This document shows, piece after piece, positions 46,481 through 54,959 of a DNA stretch of 64,000 nt. A program made the position numbers and the translations under genes. The stretch covers positions 248,001-312,000 of the forward strand of contig NZ_JAFMSY010000001.1 of assembly GCF_017916455.1 (NCBI RefSeq), given 5' to 3'. Positions within the stretch are counted from its first letter, which is position 1; each line of letters starts with the position of its first letter. This stretch comes from Nocardioides xinjiangensis (GTDB taxonomy: Bacteria > Actinomycetota > Actinomycetes > Propionibacteriales > Nocardioidaceae). Under the pieces are notes generated by a model, which did not search any database, was not told the origin of the DNA, and saw only the letters and a program-made list of their open reading frames with translations.

Positions 46481-47662
46481 TCAGACGAGGCTGCCCGGGC
46501 GGACCGCAGCGGCGCCGAACCGTCGGGTCGCCCGGTCCACGGCCCGGTCCGCCTCGGCCCAGCCCCGCTCGGGCTCACCGAGCACGAGCTGACGCTGCAC
46601 GGTGCTGCGCGGCACCAGGCGCTCGACGCGGACGCCGACCAGCCGCAACCGGGCTCGCTGCAGCCCGAGCGCGTCGTAGAGCCGCGTCACCGCGCGATGG
46701 ACCTCGACCGTGACGTCGGTGGCCTCGGGCAGCGTCCGCGAGCGCGTGATCGTGGTGAAGTCGGCGAACCTCACCTTGAGCGTCACCGTCCGGCCGGACA
46801 CGCCGGCCGCGCGCATCCGTCCGGCGACCCGTGCCGACAGGCGCAGCAGCTCGCGCACGATCACGTCGCGGTCGTCGGTGTCGCGCGCGAAGGTCTCGTC
46901 CGCGCCCATCGACCGCTCCGGCTCGTGCGGCCCGGCCGTCGGTGCCAGCTCGCCGCGGTCGGTGCCCCAGGCCAGGTCGTGCAGGTGGCGGCCGAGGTGG
47001 TCGCCCACAGCACGCTGCAGGGTGCGCAGCGGGGTGTGGGCGACGTCGCCGACGGTCGTCAGGCCGAAGCGGTGGAGCAGGGCCTGCGTCTTCTCCCCCA
47101 CGCCGTAGAGTTCACCGACGTCGAGCGGGTGCAGGAACGAGCTCACCTCGGCCGGCGGCACGACGACCACGCCGTCGGGCTTCGCGCGCCGGCTCGCCAC
47201 CTTGGCCACCGACACCGACGCCGCCGCACCGACCGAGCAGGTGATGCCCTGCTCGTCGTGGATGGTCGAGCGCAGCCGCTCGGCGATGTCGCGCGGCGAG
47301 CCGAGCCGACGCGTGGATCCCCGGACGTCGAGGAACGCCTCGTCCAGCGAGACCGCCTCGACCACCGGCGTCACCTCGCGGAAGGTCTCCATCACCGAGG
47401 CCGAGACGCTGGAGAAGGTGGCGTAGTCGGGCTCGAGCACCACGACGTGGGGGCACAGCCGGCGGGCGCGGGTCATCGGGAGGGCGGAACGCACCCCGTA
47501 GCGGCGCGCGACGTAGTTGGCGGCCAGCATCACCCCTCGCCCGCTGCCGCCGACGACCACCGGCTGGTCGACGAGGTCCGGACGCTCCCGCAACCCCACC
47601 GAGGCGTAGAAGGCGTCCATGTCGACGTGGAGGATCGGCGTCAGGACCCGGGCGTCGGTCAT
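46481..47662 (-). CDS. dinB: DNA polymerase IV (DinB, Y-family)
   Basis: A 393-residue translesion polymerase. Catalytic acids are intact: HVDMDAFYASV (Asp14-Met-Asp16) and AVSLDEAFLDV (Asp107-Glu108). Finger and helix-hairpin-helix parts follow (LYGVGEKTQALLHRFGLTTV), then the little-finger domain (ADFTTITRSRTLPEATD). QRQLVLGE near residue 368 may be the sliding-clamp peptide. The intact acids argue against it being the inactive ImuB type. It starts 39 bases after the methyltransferase stop, downstream of dnaE2, as dinP and dnaE2 are adjacent in Streptomyces. Confidence 0.94.
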   Translation of the reverse strand: MTDARVLTPILHVDMDAFYASVGLRERPDLVDQPVVVGGSGRGVMLAANYVARRYGVRSALPMTRARRLCPHVVVLEPDYATFSSVSASVMETFREVTPVVEAVSLDEAFLDVRGSTRRLGSPRDIAERLRSTIHDEQGITCSVGAAASVSVAKVASRRAKPDGVVVVPPAEVSSFLHPLDVGELYGVGEKTQALLHRFGLTTVGDVAHTPLRTLQRAVGDHLGRHLHDLAWGTDRGELAPTAGPHEPERSMGADETFARDTDDRDVIVRELLRLSARVAGRMRAAGVSGRTVTLKVRFADFTTITRSRTLPEATDVTVEVHRAVTRLYDALGLQRARLRLVGVRVERLVPRSTVQRQLVLGEPERGWAEADRAVDRATRRFGAAAVRPGSLV

Positions 47663-47701
47663 CGCGGAGCGCCTCTCCCGCGGCCGGCGACGCCCGACCG
47701 G

Positions 47702-48448
47702 TCAGCGGCGCGCGAGGACGTGCAGCTGCGCAGCGAGGGGGAGGTACTCCGGGCGCGTGGCGACGGCCCGCTCGAGCTCGACGAGGGCCGCGGTCGCGCC
47801 CGGCTCCAGGTCGAGCAGGCTGCCGGGCACGAGGTCGGCGAACACCCGCACCGCCTGGACGGACACCGGCTCGAGACCGGCTCCGGTGAGGAGGTGGACG
47901 ACCTCGTCGTGCGTGAACCGGTGACCACCGCCCCGGCTCGCGGGTGCCGGCACCGGGTCGCCGTCGAGCAGCTCGCGGGCAGCCTGGAAGTGACCGGCCA
48001 TCGCGCGTGCGACGACGGCCGCGTGCCGCTGGGCCACGAGCAGGCTGAGGTGCCCGCCGGGACGCAGCACGTCGGCGATCGCCGCGACGGAGGCCGCGGG
48101 ATCCTCGACCATCTCGAGAACCCCGTGGCACAGCACGAGGTCGGCCTGCTCGACCAGCCTCGGCAGGTCGGAGAGGTCGCCCTGCTGGCCGATGATCCGG
48201 TCGGCGACGCCGCGCTCGCGGGCGCGCCGGCCGAGGGAGGCCAGCGCGTCGGGGCTGGGGTCGATGACCTGGACGGTGTGGCCGAGCTCGGCCAGCGGCA
48301 CGGCGAAGCCGCCGGTGCCGCCGCCGACGTCGACGATGCGCGCCTGCCGGTCCACCGGACCGCCGGACTCGAGCAGCCGGTGCACGCCCTCCCAGGCCAC
48401 GCCGGTGCGGACGGACTGGCGGCGGTCGCTGGCGGAGGGCTGGGCCAT
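47702..48448 (-). CDS. Class I SAM-dependent methyltransferase
   Basis: A 248-residue protein. Motif I is ARIVDVGGGTGGFAVPLAELG; the acidic end of strand 2 is VQVIDPSPDALASL; motif II is QADLVLCHGVLEMVEDPAASV; motif III is VLRPGGHLSLLVAQRH. FTHDEVVHLLTGAGLEPVSV follows, as in the SmtA/CmoM-type methyltransferases. The substrate is unknown. A TAGGGT hexamer seven bases before the ATG suggests its own leaderless transcript, besides read-through from dnaE2. It lies between dnaE2 and dinB. Confidence 0.88.
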   Translation of the reverse strand: MAQPSASDRRQSVRTGVAWEGVHRLLESGGPVDRQARIVDVGGGTGGFAVPLAELGHTVQVIDPSPDALASLGRRARERGVADRIIGQQGDLSDLPRLVEQADLVLCHGVLEMVEDPAASVAAIADVLRPGGHLSLLVAQRHAAVVARAMAGHFQAARELLDGDPVPAPASRGGGHRFTHDEVVHLLTGAGLEPVSVQAVRVFADLVPGSLLDLEPGATAALVELERAVATRPEYLPLAAQLHVLARR

Positions 48449-48455
48449 GTCGGCA

Positions 48456-48461
48456 ACCCTA
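48456..48461 (-). promoter_or_regulatory. -10 hexamer, leaderless promoter of the methyltransferase gene (and dinB)
   Basis: TAGGGT on the minus strand, seven bases before the ATG, no ribosome binding site. dinB may be expressed from here independently of the SOS promoter. Confidence 0.5.
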
Positions 48462-48491
48462 GTGGCTGGGCGCGGCGCGTCCTCGGCGATG

Positions 48492-51400
48492 TCATCCGAG
48501 GCTCCCGGGGCTGCGGTACGACAGCTTCCGCGCGACGTCCCGGGGGGCGTCGCCGGGGGGCTCGACGTCGGCGTACGGGGACGTCCGGGAGCCGCTGCTG
48601 TGCACCCGGACCCGGCGCACCGCCGGGGCGTCACCCGCTGGCTGCTGGGTCGTCGCCAGCTCGGCACGGACGAGCGAGACGCCCTCCTCGCTCGTCCGGG
48701 CCTGCTGCCAGATGGCGTGCAGCGCCGGCAGCTCCCACGCCCCGGTGGCTCGTAGCGAGACGCCGCGCCGTCCCGTGCGGCGCAGCTCGCCGCGCACGAG
48801 GAGCAGCCACGACGAGAACACCGTCGTGGCGCACGTGCCCTGGGCGTCCTCGAAGAACGTCGCGTCGACCGGGCCCGTGCCGTCGTCGAGGGTCAGGAAC
48901 ACGACCCGGCGCCCGGACCTGACCGGCGGGGTCTGGGTGGCGACCTTCACCCCTGCGACGAGGAGCGCGGCGCGGCTGCGTCGGCGCAGCAGGTCGCGGC
49001 TGCGGGTCACGCCGAGCGCCTCGAGGAACGGCTCGTAGGCCGTGACGGCGTGCTGGCTGACGTCGAGGCCGAGGATCTCCAGCTCGGCAGCCATGCGTTC
49101 GTGCGGCGACATCTCGGGCAACCCCGTCGGACGCTCACCCGACTGCCCCGGCTCGTCACCCAGCCGCAGGGTCAGCTGGACCGAGCCCGGGCCCGTCACC
49201 GGACGGGCGGCGCGCGACTGCGCGGCGGCGCGTGCCCAGACACCGCCGTCGGCCAGGGCGTGCCGCTCGGTCGGCGGCGCGTCGCCGCGCACCGCGGGGT
49301 CGGTGCTGTTGCGCGCCGCGGCGTCCACGGCGGCGCTGGCGGCCGGCAGCGGCGCGTGCCGGCCGGCGGGGCCGCGGCCCCGGGCCCGTGCGGCACGGTC
49401 GAGCGAGCGGGCGTGCAGGTCGAGCTCGGCTGCCTGGAGCAGGAGGTCGCGCCGCGTCACCCGGCCGCGTCGCCGCACCGACTGCTCGCCCGCGCCGATG
49501 CCGTAGACGCCGTCGAAGGCCCCCGCGAGCACCAGTCGCTCGACGATCGGCCGCGAGACGCGTGCCCGGTGGAAGAAGTCGGACAGCGAGGCGTAGCGGC
49601 CGCCCCCGCGCGCCTGCACGATGCGTGCGACCTCCGCCTCGCTGATGCCCTTGACGTCGCTGAGCGAGAGCCGGATGGCATGGCCCTCGCCGTGCGCCCC
49701 GCGCTCCACGACGTAGGTCGCAGCGCTGGAGTTGACGTCGAGCCCCAGCACGCCCACCCCGAAGTGGCGTGCGTCGTCGAGGATCAGGCGCTTGGGGTAC
49801 ATGCCGGGGTCGTGGGTCAGCACGCCGGCGAGGAAGTGGGCAGGCCAGTGCGCCTTGAGCCAGGCCGACTGGTAGGTCGGGAGGGCGAACGCGGCGGCAT
49901 GGGCCTTGCAGAAGCCGAACGAGGCGAACGCCGCGAGGACGTCCCAGACCTGCTCGACCACGGGCCGGTCGTAGCCGCGGCCGAGCGCGCGGGGGACGAA
50001 CCAGGCCCTGGTCGCGGCCATGCCGTCGACGTCGCCGAGCGACCGGCGCTTCTCGTCGGCCTCGGCGTAGGACGTGCCGCCGAACAGGGCGATGATCTCG
50101 ATGACCTGCTCGTGGAACACCACCACCCCCCGGGTGTCGCTCAGGACGGGCCGCAGGTCGTCGTGGAGGTAGCGGGCCTGCGACCACCCGTGCTTGACCT
50201 CGAGGTAGGGCGTGATCATGTCGCTCCTGACCGGCCCCGGTCGGAACAGCGAGATGTCGGTGATGATGTCGTCGAAGGTCTCGATCCCGGACTTGCCCAC
50301 GAGCTCACGCTGCCCGGGCGACTCGATCTGGAAGACGCCGAGGGTCCTGGCGCTGCTGATGAGGTCGTAGGTGGCGGCGTCGTCGAAGGGCACCTGGGCC
50401 TCGTCGTCGAGATCGATGCGCACCCCGTCGACGCGCTCCACCTCGGCGACGGCGTGGGCCATCGCGGACTGCATCCGGATCCCGAGGACGTCGAGCTTGA
50501 GCAGCCCGAGCTGCTCCACGTCGTCCTTGTCGAACTGGCTCATCGGGAAGCCCGCCCAAGAGGCCTCGACCGGGGTGCGGTCGAGCAGCGTGGCGTCGGA
50601 GAGCAGCACGCCGCAGGGGTGCACCGCGATGTGGCGGGGCAGGCCGTCGAGCCGCTCGACGAGACCGAAGAAGTGGTCGAGCGCACCGTCGTCGAGGCCG
50701 CTGGCGCGCAGCTCGGGCAGGTCGCGCAGGGCCGCGCGGGCGTCGCGCGCCCGGACGTGCGGGAACGCCTTGGCGATGGCGTCGACCTCGCCCGGCGGCA
50801 TGCCGAGCGCCGCGCCGACGTCGCGCACCGCGTGACGCACCCGGTAGGTGTCCATCATCGAGACGCACACGCAGCGCTCGCCGCCGAACCGGTCGAGGAT
50901 CGCGCGGTAGACGTCCTCGCGACGGGCGGACTCCACGTCGATGTCGATGTCGGGCAGCGAGGCTCGCAGCGGCGAGAGGAACCGCTCCATGAGCAGTCCG
51001 TGGCGGATGGGGTCGACGCCGGAGATGCCGAGCAGGTAGTTGACGAGACTGCCGGCGCCCGAGCCGCGGGCGGCCCGCCGCACGCCCATGTCGCGGATGA
51101 GGTCGCTGACGTCGGCGACGGTGAGGAAGTAGGAAGCGTAGCCCAGCACCTCGATGGTCTCGAGCTCGTCGTCGAGGCGTTTCCAGATGCGCGCCCGGGG
51201 CGCGTCGCCGTAGCGCCGTCCGATCGCCCCCTCGCACCTGCGGCGGAGGGCCACGGCGGCCGACGGCGCCGAGGGGTCGGACAGGTCGAGCTCGGGGAAG
51301 TGCACCTCGCCGATGCCGAGGTCGGCCCTCGGGTCCAGCGCGCACCGGTCGGCGACGGCGCGGGTGCGTGCGAGCAGCCGTCGCGCCGCCTGCTCGCTGC

Positions 51401-52337
51401 CGACCGTCCCGGCGAGCCGGCAGATCTCCTCGGCGACCTCGTGCATCTGCTTGCCGGACTTGAGGAAGCCCTCGGCGTTGCCGCGGCTCGTGCCCGGGCC
51501 GATGTCGCGCAGGCCCGCCGAACCGAGTGGGACCAGCCGCCGCGCGGCGTCGAGGACGTCGATCGTCGGGGCGTCGAGGCGGTCGGCGTAGCGCACGACG
51601 TTGGTCAGCACCGTGCCGAGCCCGGCGGTGCGGGCGATGCCGGCCATCCGGGCGGCGTGCGGGGAGGTGCCCGGGCCCCAGTCGCCGTACCGGGCGCCGA
51701 GACGGTGCGAGACCAGCTCGACGAGCAGGCTCTCCGCGGGCACGACCTCGCGCCAGGGCGCGAGCGCCGCCACGGCGAGGTCGTCGCGGCGCCGGGTGGC
51801 GGCCGCGCCGACCTCCGACGACGGACCGAGCAGCACCAGCACGTCGCCCCCGGCCAGGTGGGGAGCCAGCACGTCGAGGGTGGCGACAGGGCGTCCGCGC
51901 TCCCCCGCGAGGTGCACGGCCGAGACCATCCGGCACAGCGCCGCCCAGCCGGACCTGCCGCTGGCCAGGAACGTCACCCGCGCACTGCCGCCCTGCTCGA
52001 GCGACAGGTCGCGGGCCGGGCCGCCGCGCGTCGGCGCGCGACGGCGGCCCGTACCGCCCGCGGGACCGCCCGCGGGACCGCCCGCGGGACCGTGGTGGAG
52101 CCCGTGACCGGGCGTCGGCGCGACCGCGAGGTCGACGCCCAGCACGGGGCGGATGCCCGCCCGGTCGGCTGCGCGGGCGAACTTCACCGCACCGTAGGTG
52201 CCGTCGCGGTCGGTGAGGGCGAGGGTGTCCATCCCCTGCTCGGCAGCGCGCTGCACCAGGACGTGCGGGTGGGACGCGCCGTACTGCATCGAGAAGCCGG
52301 AGGCGACGTGCAGGTGGACGAACGGGTCGGCGGGCAC
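48492..52337 (-). CDS. dnaE2: Error-prone DNA polymerase DnaE2
   Basis: A 1281-residue C-family polymerase of the DnaE2/ImuC group, used for damage-induced mutagenesis. The PHP domain is present (FVHLHVASGFSMQYGASHPH, ALTDRDGTYGAVKFAR), but several metal ligands differ from DnaE1 (HVAS for HVHT), so exonuclease activity is unlikely. The palm acids lie in LPDIDIDVESARREDVY near residue 462, with ARGSGAGSLVNYLLG before. The C-terminal OB fold contains RVVFLTLDDGTGPVDATFF. A Pro-Ala-Gly-Gly repeat lies near residues 83-95. The GTG start follows the HEPN gene by one base. It is longer than typical DnaE2 (about 1080), partly from inserted linkers near residues 80-110 and 990-1060. Confidence 0.95.
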   Translation of the reverse strand: MPADPFVHLHVASGFSMQYGASHPHVLVQRAAEQGMDTLALTDRDGTYGAVKFARAADRAGIRPVLGVDLAVAPTPGHGLHHGPAGGPAGGPAGGTGRRRAPTRGGPARDLSLEQGGSARVTFLASGRSGWAALCRMVSAVHLAGERGRPVATLDVLAPHLAGGDVLVLLGPSSEVGAAATRRRDDLAVAALAPWREVVPAESLLVELVSHRLGARYGDWGPGTSPHAARMAGIARTAGLGTVLTNVVRYADRLDAPTIDVLDAARRLVPLGSAGLRDIGPGTSRGNAEGFLKSGKQMHEVAEEICRLAGTVGSEQAARRLLARTRAVADRCALDPRADLGIGEVHFPELDLSDPSAPSAAVALRRRCEGAIGRRYGDAPRARIWKRLDDELETIEVLGYASYFLTVADVSDLIRDMGVRRAARGSGAGSLVNYLLGISGVDPIRHGLLMERFLSPLRASLPDIDIDVESARREDVYRAILDRFGGERCVCVSMMDTYRVRHAVRDVGAALGMPPGEVDAIAKAFPHVRARDARAALRDLPELRASGLDDGALDHFFGLVERLDGLPRHIAVHPCGVLLSDATLLDRTPVEASWAGFPMSQFDKDDVEQLGLLKLDVLGIRMQSAMAHAVAEVERVDGVRIDLDDEAQVPFDDAATYDLISSARTLGVFQIESPGQRELVGKSGIETFDDIITDISLFRPGPVRSDMITPYLEVKHGWSQARYLHDDLRPVLSDTRGVVVFHEQVIEIIALFGGTSYAEADEKRRSLGDVDGMAATRAWFVPRALGRGYDRPVVEQVWDVLAAFASFGFCKAHAAAFALPTYQSAWLKAHWPAHFLAGVLTHDPGMYPKRLILDDARHFGVGVLGLDVNSSAATYVVERGAHGEGHAIRLSLSDVKGISEAEVARIVQARGGGRYASLSDFFHRARVSRPIVERLVLAGAFDGVYGIGAGEQSVRRRGRVTRRDLLLQAAELDLHARSLDRAARARGRGPAGRHAPLPAASAAVDAAARNSTDPAVRGDAPPTERHALADGGVWARAAAQSRAARPVTGPGSVQLTLRLGDEPGQSGERPTGLPEMSPHERMAAELEILGLDVSQHAVTAYEPFLEALGVTRSRDLLRRRSRAALLVAGVKVATQTPPVRSGRRVVFLTLDDGTGPVDATFFEDAQGTCATTVFSSWLLLVRGELRRTGRRGVSLRATGAWELPALHAIWQQARTSEEGVSLVRAELATTQQPAGDAPAVRRVRVHSSGSRTSPYADVEPPGDAPRDVARKLSYRSPGSLG
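52053..52092 (-). repeat. 12-base tandem repeat coding PAGG in dnaE2
   Basis: Three and a third perfect copies of accgcccgcggg (plus strand) code for PAGGPAGGPAGG within the PHP region. It is likely a flexible surface loop and is open to slippage. Confidence 0.9.
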
Positions 52338-52338
52338 C

Positions 52339-52806
52339 TCAGGCCACGCTGGCGTGCGGGACGAGGCCCAACGCCTGCTCGACCACGGCCAGGAACCGGT
52401 CGGCGTCGCGCACGAGGTCGTCGGCCTCGCGCTCGGTCACCGCGCGGGTCGAGCCCGCCTCGGCCGCAGCCCGCTTCGCGGCACCCGCGGCGAAGAACGT
52501 CGCCCACTCGGAGAGCTCCGGCGCGACCTCGGCGAGCAGGACCCAGGCGTTCTTCTGCCGACGCGCGCGTGGCGCCGGGCGCGCCCGCGCCGCCAGCAGC
52601 GCGGCGGCCGCGCACAGGGCGGCGACGTGGGCACAGGCGTAGCGGGTCGGCACGTCGCGCGCGGTGATGGACTCCTGCAACGAGGTCGCCGACCGCTGGA
52701 GGTAGGAGTGGGCGGTGGCCGGGAGCAGGTGCGGGTGGGACGGAGGGTGGGACGGAGGGTGGGACGCGGGACGGGGTGCGGGGTGCGGACTGCGCGACGA
52801 GGTCAT
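52339..52806 (-). CDS. SAV_6107-type HEPN domain protein
   Basis: A 155-residue protein. The first 30 residues are a Pro/His/Ser-rich tail with HPPS repeats. The rest is helical, with the family pattern SYLQRSATSLQESITARDVP, RYACAHVAALCAAAALLAAR, KNAWVLLAEVAPELSEWATFF and VTEREADDLVRDADRFLAVV. HEPN domains include RNases and protein partners of nucleic-acid systems; R55-x4-H60 resembles a HEPN motif, but its position in the fold does not prove activity. It is directly followed by dnaE2 (one base apart) and preceded by DUF6504, an arrangement shared with Streptomyces. Confidence 0.8.
   Translation of the reverse strand: MTSSRSPHPAPRPASHPPSHPPSHPHLLPATAHSYLQRSATSLQESITARDVPTRYACAHVAALCAAAALLAARARPAPRARRQKNAWVLLAEVAPELSEWATFFAAGAAKRAAAEAGSTRAVTEREADDLVRDADRFLAVVEQALGLVPHASVA
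52733..52766 (-). repeat. 12-base tandem repeat coding HPPS in the HEPN gene
   Basis: Almost three copies of gggtgggacgga (plus strand) code for SHPPSHPPSH in the N-terminal tail. Confidence 0.85.
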
Positions 52807-52817
52807 GGCGACCGCCC

Positions 52818-53132
52818 TCAGTCCAGGCAGCCGACGAGCTGCCAGCGCCCGTCGGACCAGTCGAAGGAGAGGTCGAACACGCCGTAGGACTCCTGCTCCT
52901 GGCCGGCGCGCAGGCCGCGGCCCGCCTCCACCCGCCACAGCTCGCGCTCGGCCACGAGGTCGGCGACCGGTCCGCCGCCCTGGTCCTCGGGACGCCCCTG
53001 CCACCACGGCCCGGTCTCCACCCAGTGGGCGACCACGGCCCGCACCTTCCACAGCCGGCCCCGCCACAGGAACTGGTCGGGGTCCTCCGCCTCGCCACGT
53101 CGCACCTCGACGGGGTCGTCGTACTGCCTCAT
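52818..53132 (-). CDS. DUF6504 family protein
   Basis: A 104-residue soluble protein: MRQYDDPVEVRRGE, DPDQFLWRGRLWKVRAVVAH, and a C-terminal YGVFDLSFDWSDGRWQLVG. These Trp-rich strands suggest a small beta-barrel-like fold, and the family is typically encoded beside actinobacterial dnaE2. I chose the ATG at 53132, which starts at the conserved part; longer starts run into the control region. It heads the SOS-box-controlled unit DUF6504-HEPN-dnaE2. Function unknown; a role in translesion synthesis is inferred from context. Confidence 0.8.
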   Translation of the reverse strand: MRQYDDPVEVRRGEAEDPDQFLWRGRLWKVRAVVAHWVETGPWWQGRPEDQGGGPVADLVAERELWRVEAGRGLRAGQEQESYGVFDLSFDWSDGRWQLVGCLD

Positions 53133-53209
53133 CGCGCCTCCTCGCACAGTCGTCGACCCCGGGGCCGACCCGGCGGCGGGGGGGTCGAGGTCACCGCCGC
53201 CGGGTCGCA

Positions 53210-53225
53210 TCGAACCTCTGTTCGA
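53210..53225 (-). promoter_or_regulatory. SOS box (LexA operator) of the DUF6504-HEPN-dnaE2 unit
   Basis: TCGAAC-N4-GTTCGA, a perfect match to the actinobacterial LexA consensus and a palindrome in its arms, 77 bases before the DUF6504 ATG. Confidence 0.9.
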
Positions 53226-53234
53226 ACACCGAGA

Positions 53235-53265
53235 ACGGTACTACCCGCGACCGACACCGCGTCAA
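53235..53265 (-). promoter_or_regulatory. Candidate promoter of the SOS mutagenesis unit
   Basis: On the minus strand TTGACG (53265-53260) and TACCGT (53240-53235) are 19 bases apart. The SOS box would begin just after the transcription start, where LexA would block initiation. The spacer is longer than ideal. The rest of the 216-base gap 53133-53348 shows no gene. Confidence 0.5.
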
Positions 53266-53348
53266 GGCCGCCGTGGGGGCGGGCCGACGGCGGGCTGACG
53301 AGACGGGCGCGCGAGGAGGCCGCGCGAGGAGGCGCCTGTCGCCGGCGC

Positions 53349-53816
53349 TCAGTGCCGTCGCAGGTAGTCCGTGGTCTCGCGCCGCCAGAGGAAGAACGAG
53401 AGCACGAGACCCTCGACGATCACCAGCGCCGAGAGCACGACGAAGATCGACGGGAGGTGGGAGTCCAGGCACACCACGCCGACCAGCACCCCGACGCCGG
53501 CCGTGGCGGTGAGCACGGGCCGGGTCCAGGCGTGCCCGCCGACGAAGAACGAGCCGAGCACCAGCACGAGAGCGGCGAAGCCGACGAAGGCCACCACCGA
53601 CAGCGCGACGAACCCGGGCACGATCGGGCTGTCCCGCAGCAGCTCGATGCCGCCCTGGGCGAGGAGCTCCTGGGCCGACGGGTTGCCCTCGGCCCAGCCG
53701 AGGATCACCTCGTCGCGCATGAGCCAAGTCAGCAGCGTGATCACCGCCGCGGTCGCCACGATCAGGACCAGCACCCGCATGCTGTTGACCACCGACCCGG
53801 GCAGGTCACGCGCCAT
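53349..53816 (-). CDS. Four-helix membrane protein of unknown function
   Basis: A 155-residue protein with four hydrophobic segments: VVNSMRVLVLIVATAAVITL, FVALSVVAFVGFAALVLVLG, PVLTATAGVGVLVGVVCL and SIFVVLSALVIVEGLVLSFF. The outer loop after helix 1 has EVILGWAEGNPSAQEL. The C-terminus is basic (RRETTDYLRRH). The ATG at 53816 has an AGGGGGA ribosome site. No family is recognised. It is upstream of the SOS unit on the same strand, but the 216-base gap holds a separate promoter. Confidence 0.75.
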   Translation of the reverse strand: MARDLPGSVVNSMRVLVLIVATAAVITLLTWLMRDEVILGWAEGNPSAQELLAQGGIELLRDSPIVPGFVALSVVAFVGFAALVLVLGSFFVGGHAWTRPVLTATAGVGVLVGVVCLDSHLPSIFVVLSALVIVEGLVLSFFLWRRETTDYLRRH

Positions 53817-53851
53817 CTGGAATCCCCCTGAGACTCGTCGTCGTTCGTCGC

Positions 53852-53857
53852 TACGCT
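53852..53857 (+). promoter_or_regulatory. -10 hexamer, leaderless promoter of the second YbaK-fold gene
   Basis: TACGCT, six bases before the ATG at 53864. Confidence 0.5.
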
Positions 53858-53863
53858 CGCATC

Positions 53864-54337
53864 ATGTCGACGGAGCACGCGTCCATCACCTCATTTCGAG
53901 GCGACCTCGCCCGGCGCGGCGGCACGGGTGATGTGGTCATCCTGCCCGACAGCGCGCACACAGCGGCACTCGCCGCGGCGGCGCTCGGGTGCGAGGTCGG
54001 CGCCATCGCCAACAGCCTGCTCTTCGACGCCGACGGCGAGCCTGTCCTGATCCTGACCTCCGGCGCCCACCGCGTCGACACGTCGGCCGTCGCCGAGCGC
54101 ATCGGCGTGGCCCGGCTCAGGCGCGCCGACCCCGACTTCGTGCGCCGGCACACGGGGCAGGTGATCGGTGGCGTCTCCCCCCTCGACCACCCCGCCCCGA
54201 TCCGCACGTGGATCGACCCGTGGCTGCGCTGGCACGAGGTGGTGTGGGCCGCCGCCGGGCACCCGGCGGCGGTGTTCTCCACCACCTACGACGAGCTCGT
54301 GCGGATGACCGGCGCGGTCGAGGTGCAGGTCGACTGA
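53864..54337 (+). CDS. YbaK/ProX-type aminoacyl-tRNA deacylase-like protein
   Basis: A 157-residue YbaK/EbsC-fold protein, different from YbaK at 9666. It shows AHTAALAAAALGCEVGAIANSLLFD, ILTSGAHRVDTSAVAERIGV, ADPDFVRRHTGQVIGGVSPL and the C-terminal WAAAGHPAAVFSTTYDELVR, which is typical of ProX/YeaK-like members. The family trans-edits mischarged tRNAs; the specificity here (Ala, Ser or Cys on another tRNA) cannot be read. It is followed after 34 bases by the DUF4126 gene. Confidence 0.88.
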   Translation: MSTEHASITSFRGDLARRGGTGDVVILPDSAHTAALAAAALGCEVGAIANSLLFDADGEPVLILTSGAHRVDTSAVAERIGVARLRRADPDFVRRHTGQVIGGVSPLDHPAPIRTWIDPWLRWHEVVWAAAGHPAAVFSTTYDELVRMTGAVEVQVD

Positions 54338-54371
54338 CGACGCACGCGAGGGAGTGGGGCGAGGTGGACCG

Positions 54372-54959
54372 ATGGACGCGCTGGCACTGACCTTCTCGAG
54401 CGGCTGGGCGAGCGGGGTCAACGCCTACCTGGTGGTGCTCGTGCTCGGCATCGCGGACCGGCTGGGCCCGTTCGCCGACATCCCCGACGTGCTGGGCCGG
54501 TGGGACGTCCTGGCGGCGGCCGGCTTCCTCTACGCCATGGAGTTCGTCGCCGACAAGATCCCCTACGTCGACTCGACGTGGGACGCGGTCTCCACGGCGA
54601 TCCGGCCCACGGCGGGCGCGGTCATCGGGGTCCTCCTCGCCGGTGACGCCTCGTCGCTCGACCAGGCCGTGCTCGGCGTCGTCGGCGGCGGCACCGCCCT
54701 GCTGAGCCACCTCGCGAAGGCCGGCGGCCGCCTGGCGATCAACGCCTCGCCGGAGCCGGCGTCCAACGTGCTGGCCAGCCTCACCGAGGACGCGGTGGTG
54801 CTCGGCGTGGTCTGGTTCTCCCTCGAGCACCCCCAGGCGGCCGCCGCGGTGGCGGGAGTCCTCCTGCTGCTCGGCCTCGTCGTGCTGCTCCTGGTCGGGC
54901 GGCTGGTCCGCCGGGGCTGGCGGCGGTGGCGGAGGGAGCCGGCCCGACAAGTCGCCTAG
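54372..54959 (+). CDS. DUF4126 membrane protein
   Basis: A 195-residue integral membrane protein. It begins LALTFSSGWASGVNAYLVVL and has VLAAAGFLYAMEFVADKIPY, then DSTWDAVSTAIRPTAGAVIG and INASPEPASNVLASLTED, the DUF4126 pattern. Five or so hydrophobic segments; the last is VAGVLLLLGLVVLLLVGRLV with a basic end. Function unknown. The TAG stop also forms part of the -10 hexamer of the next gene. Confidence 0.85.
   Translation: MDALALTFSSGWASGVNAYLVVLVLGIADRLGPFADIPDVLGRWDVLAAAGFLYAMEFVADKIPYVDSTWDAVSTAIRPTAGAVIGVLLAGDASSLDQAVLGVVGGGTALLSHLAKAGGRLAINASPEPASNVLASLTEDAVVLGVVWFSLEHPQAAAAVAGVLLLLGLVVLLLVGRLVRRGWRRWRREPARQVA

Noticed and set aside
46481..47662. Y-family polymerase as ImuB
   Set aside because: All catalytic acids are intact and the length fits DinB; ImuB is catalytically inactive with a longer C-terminal part.
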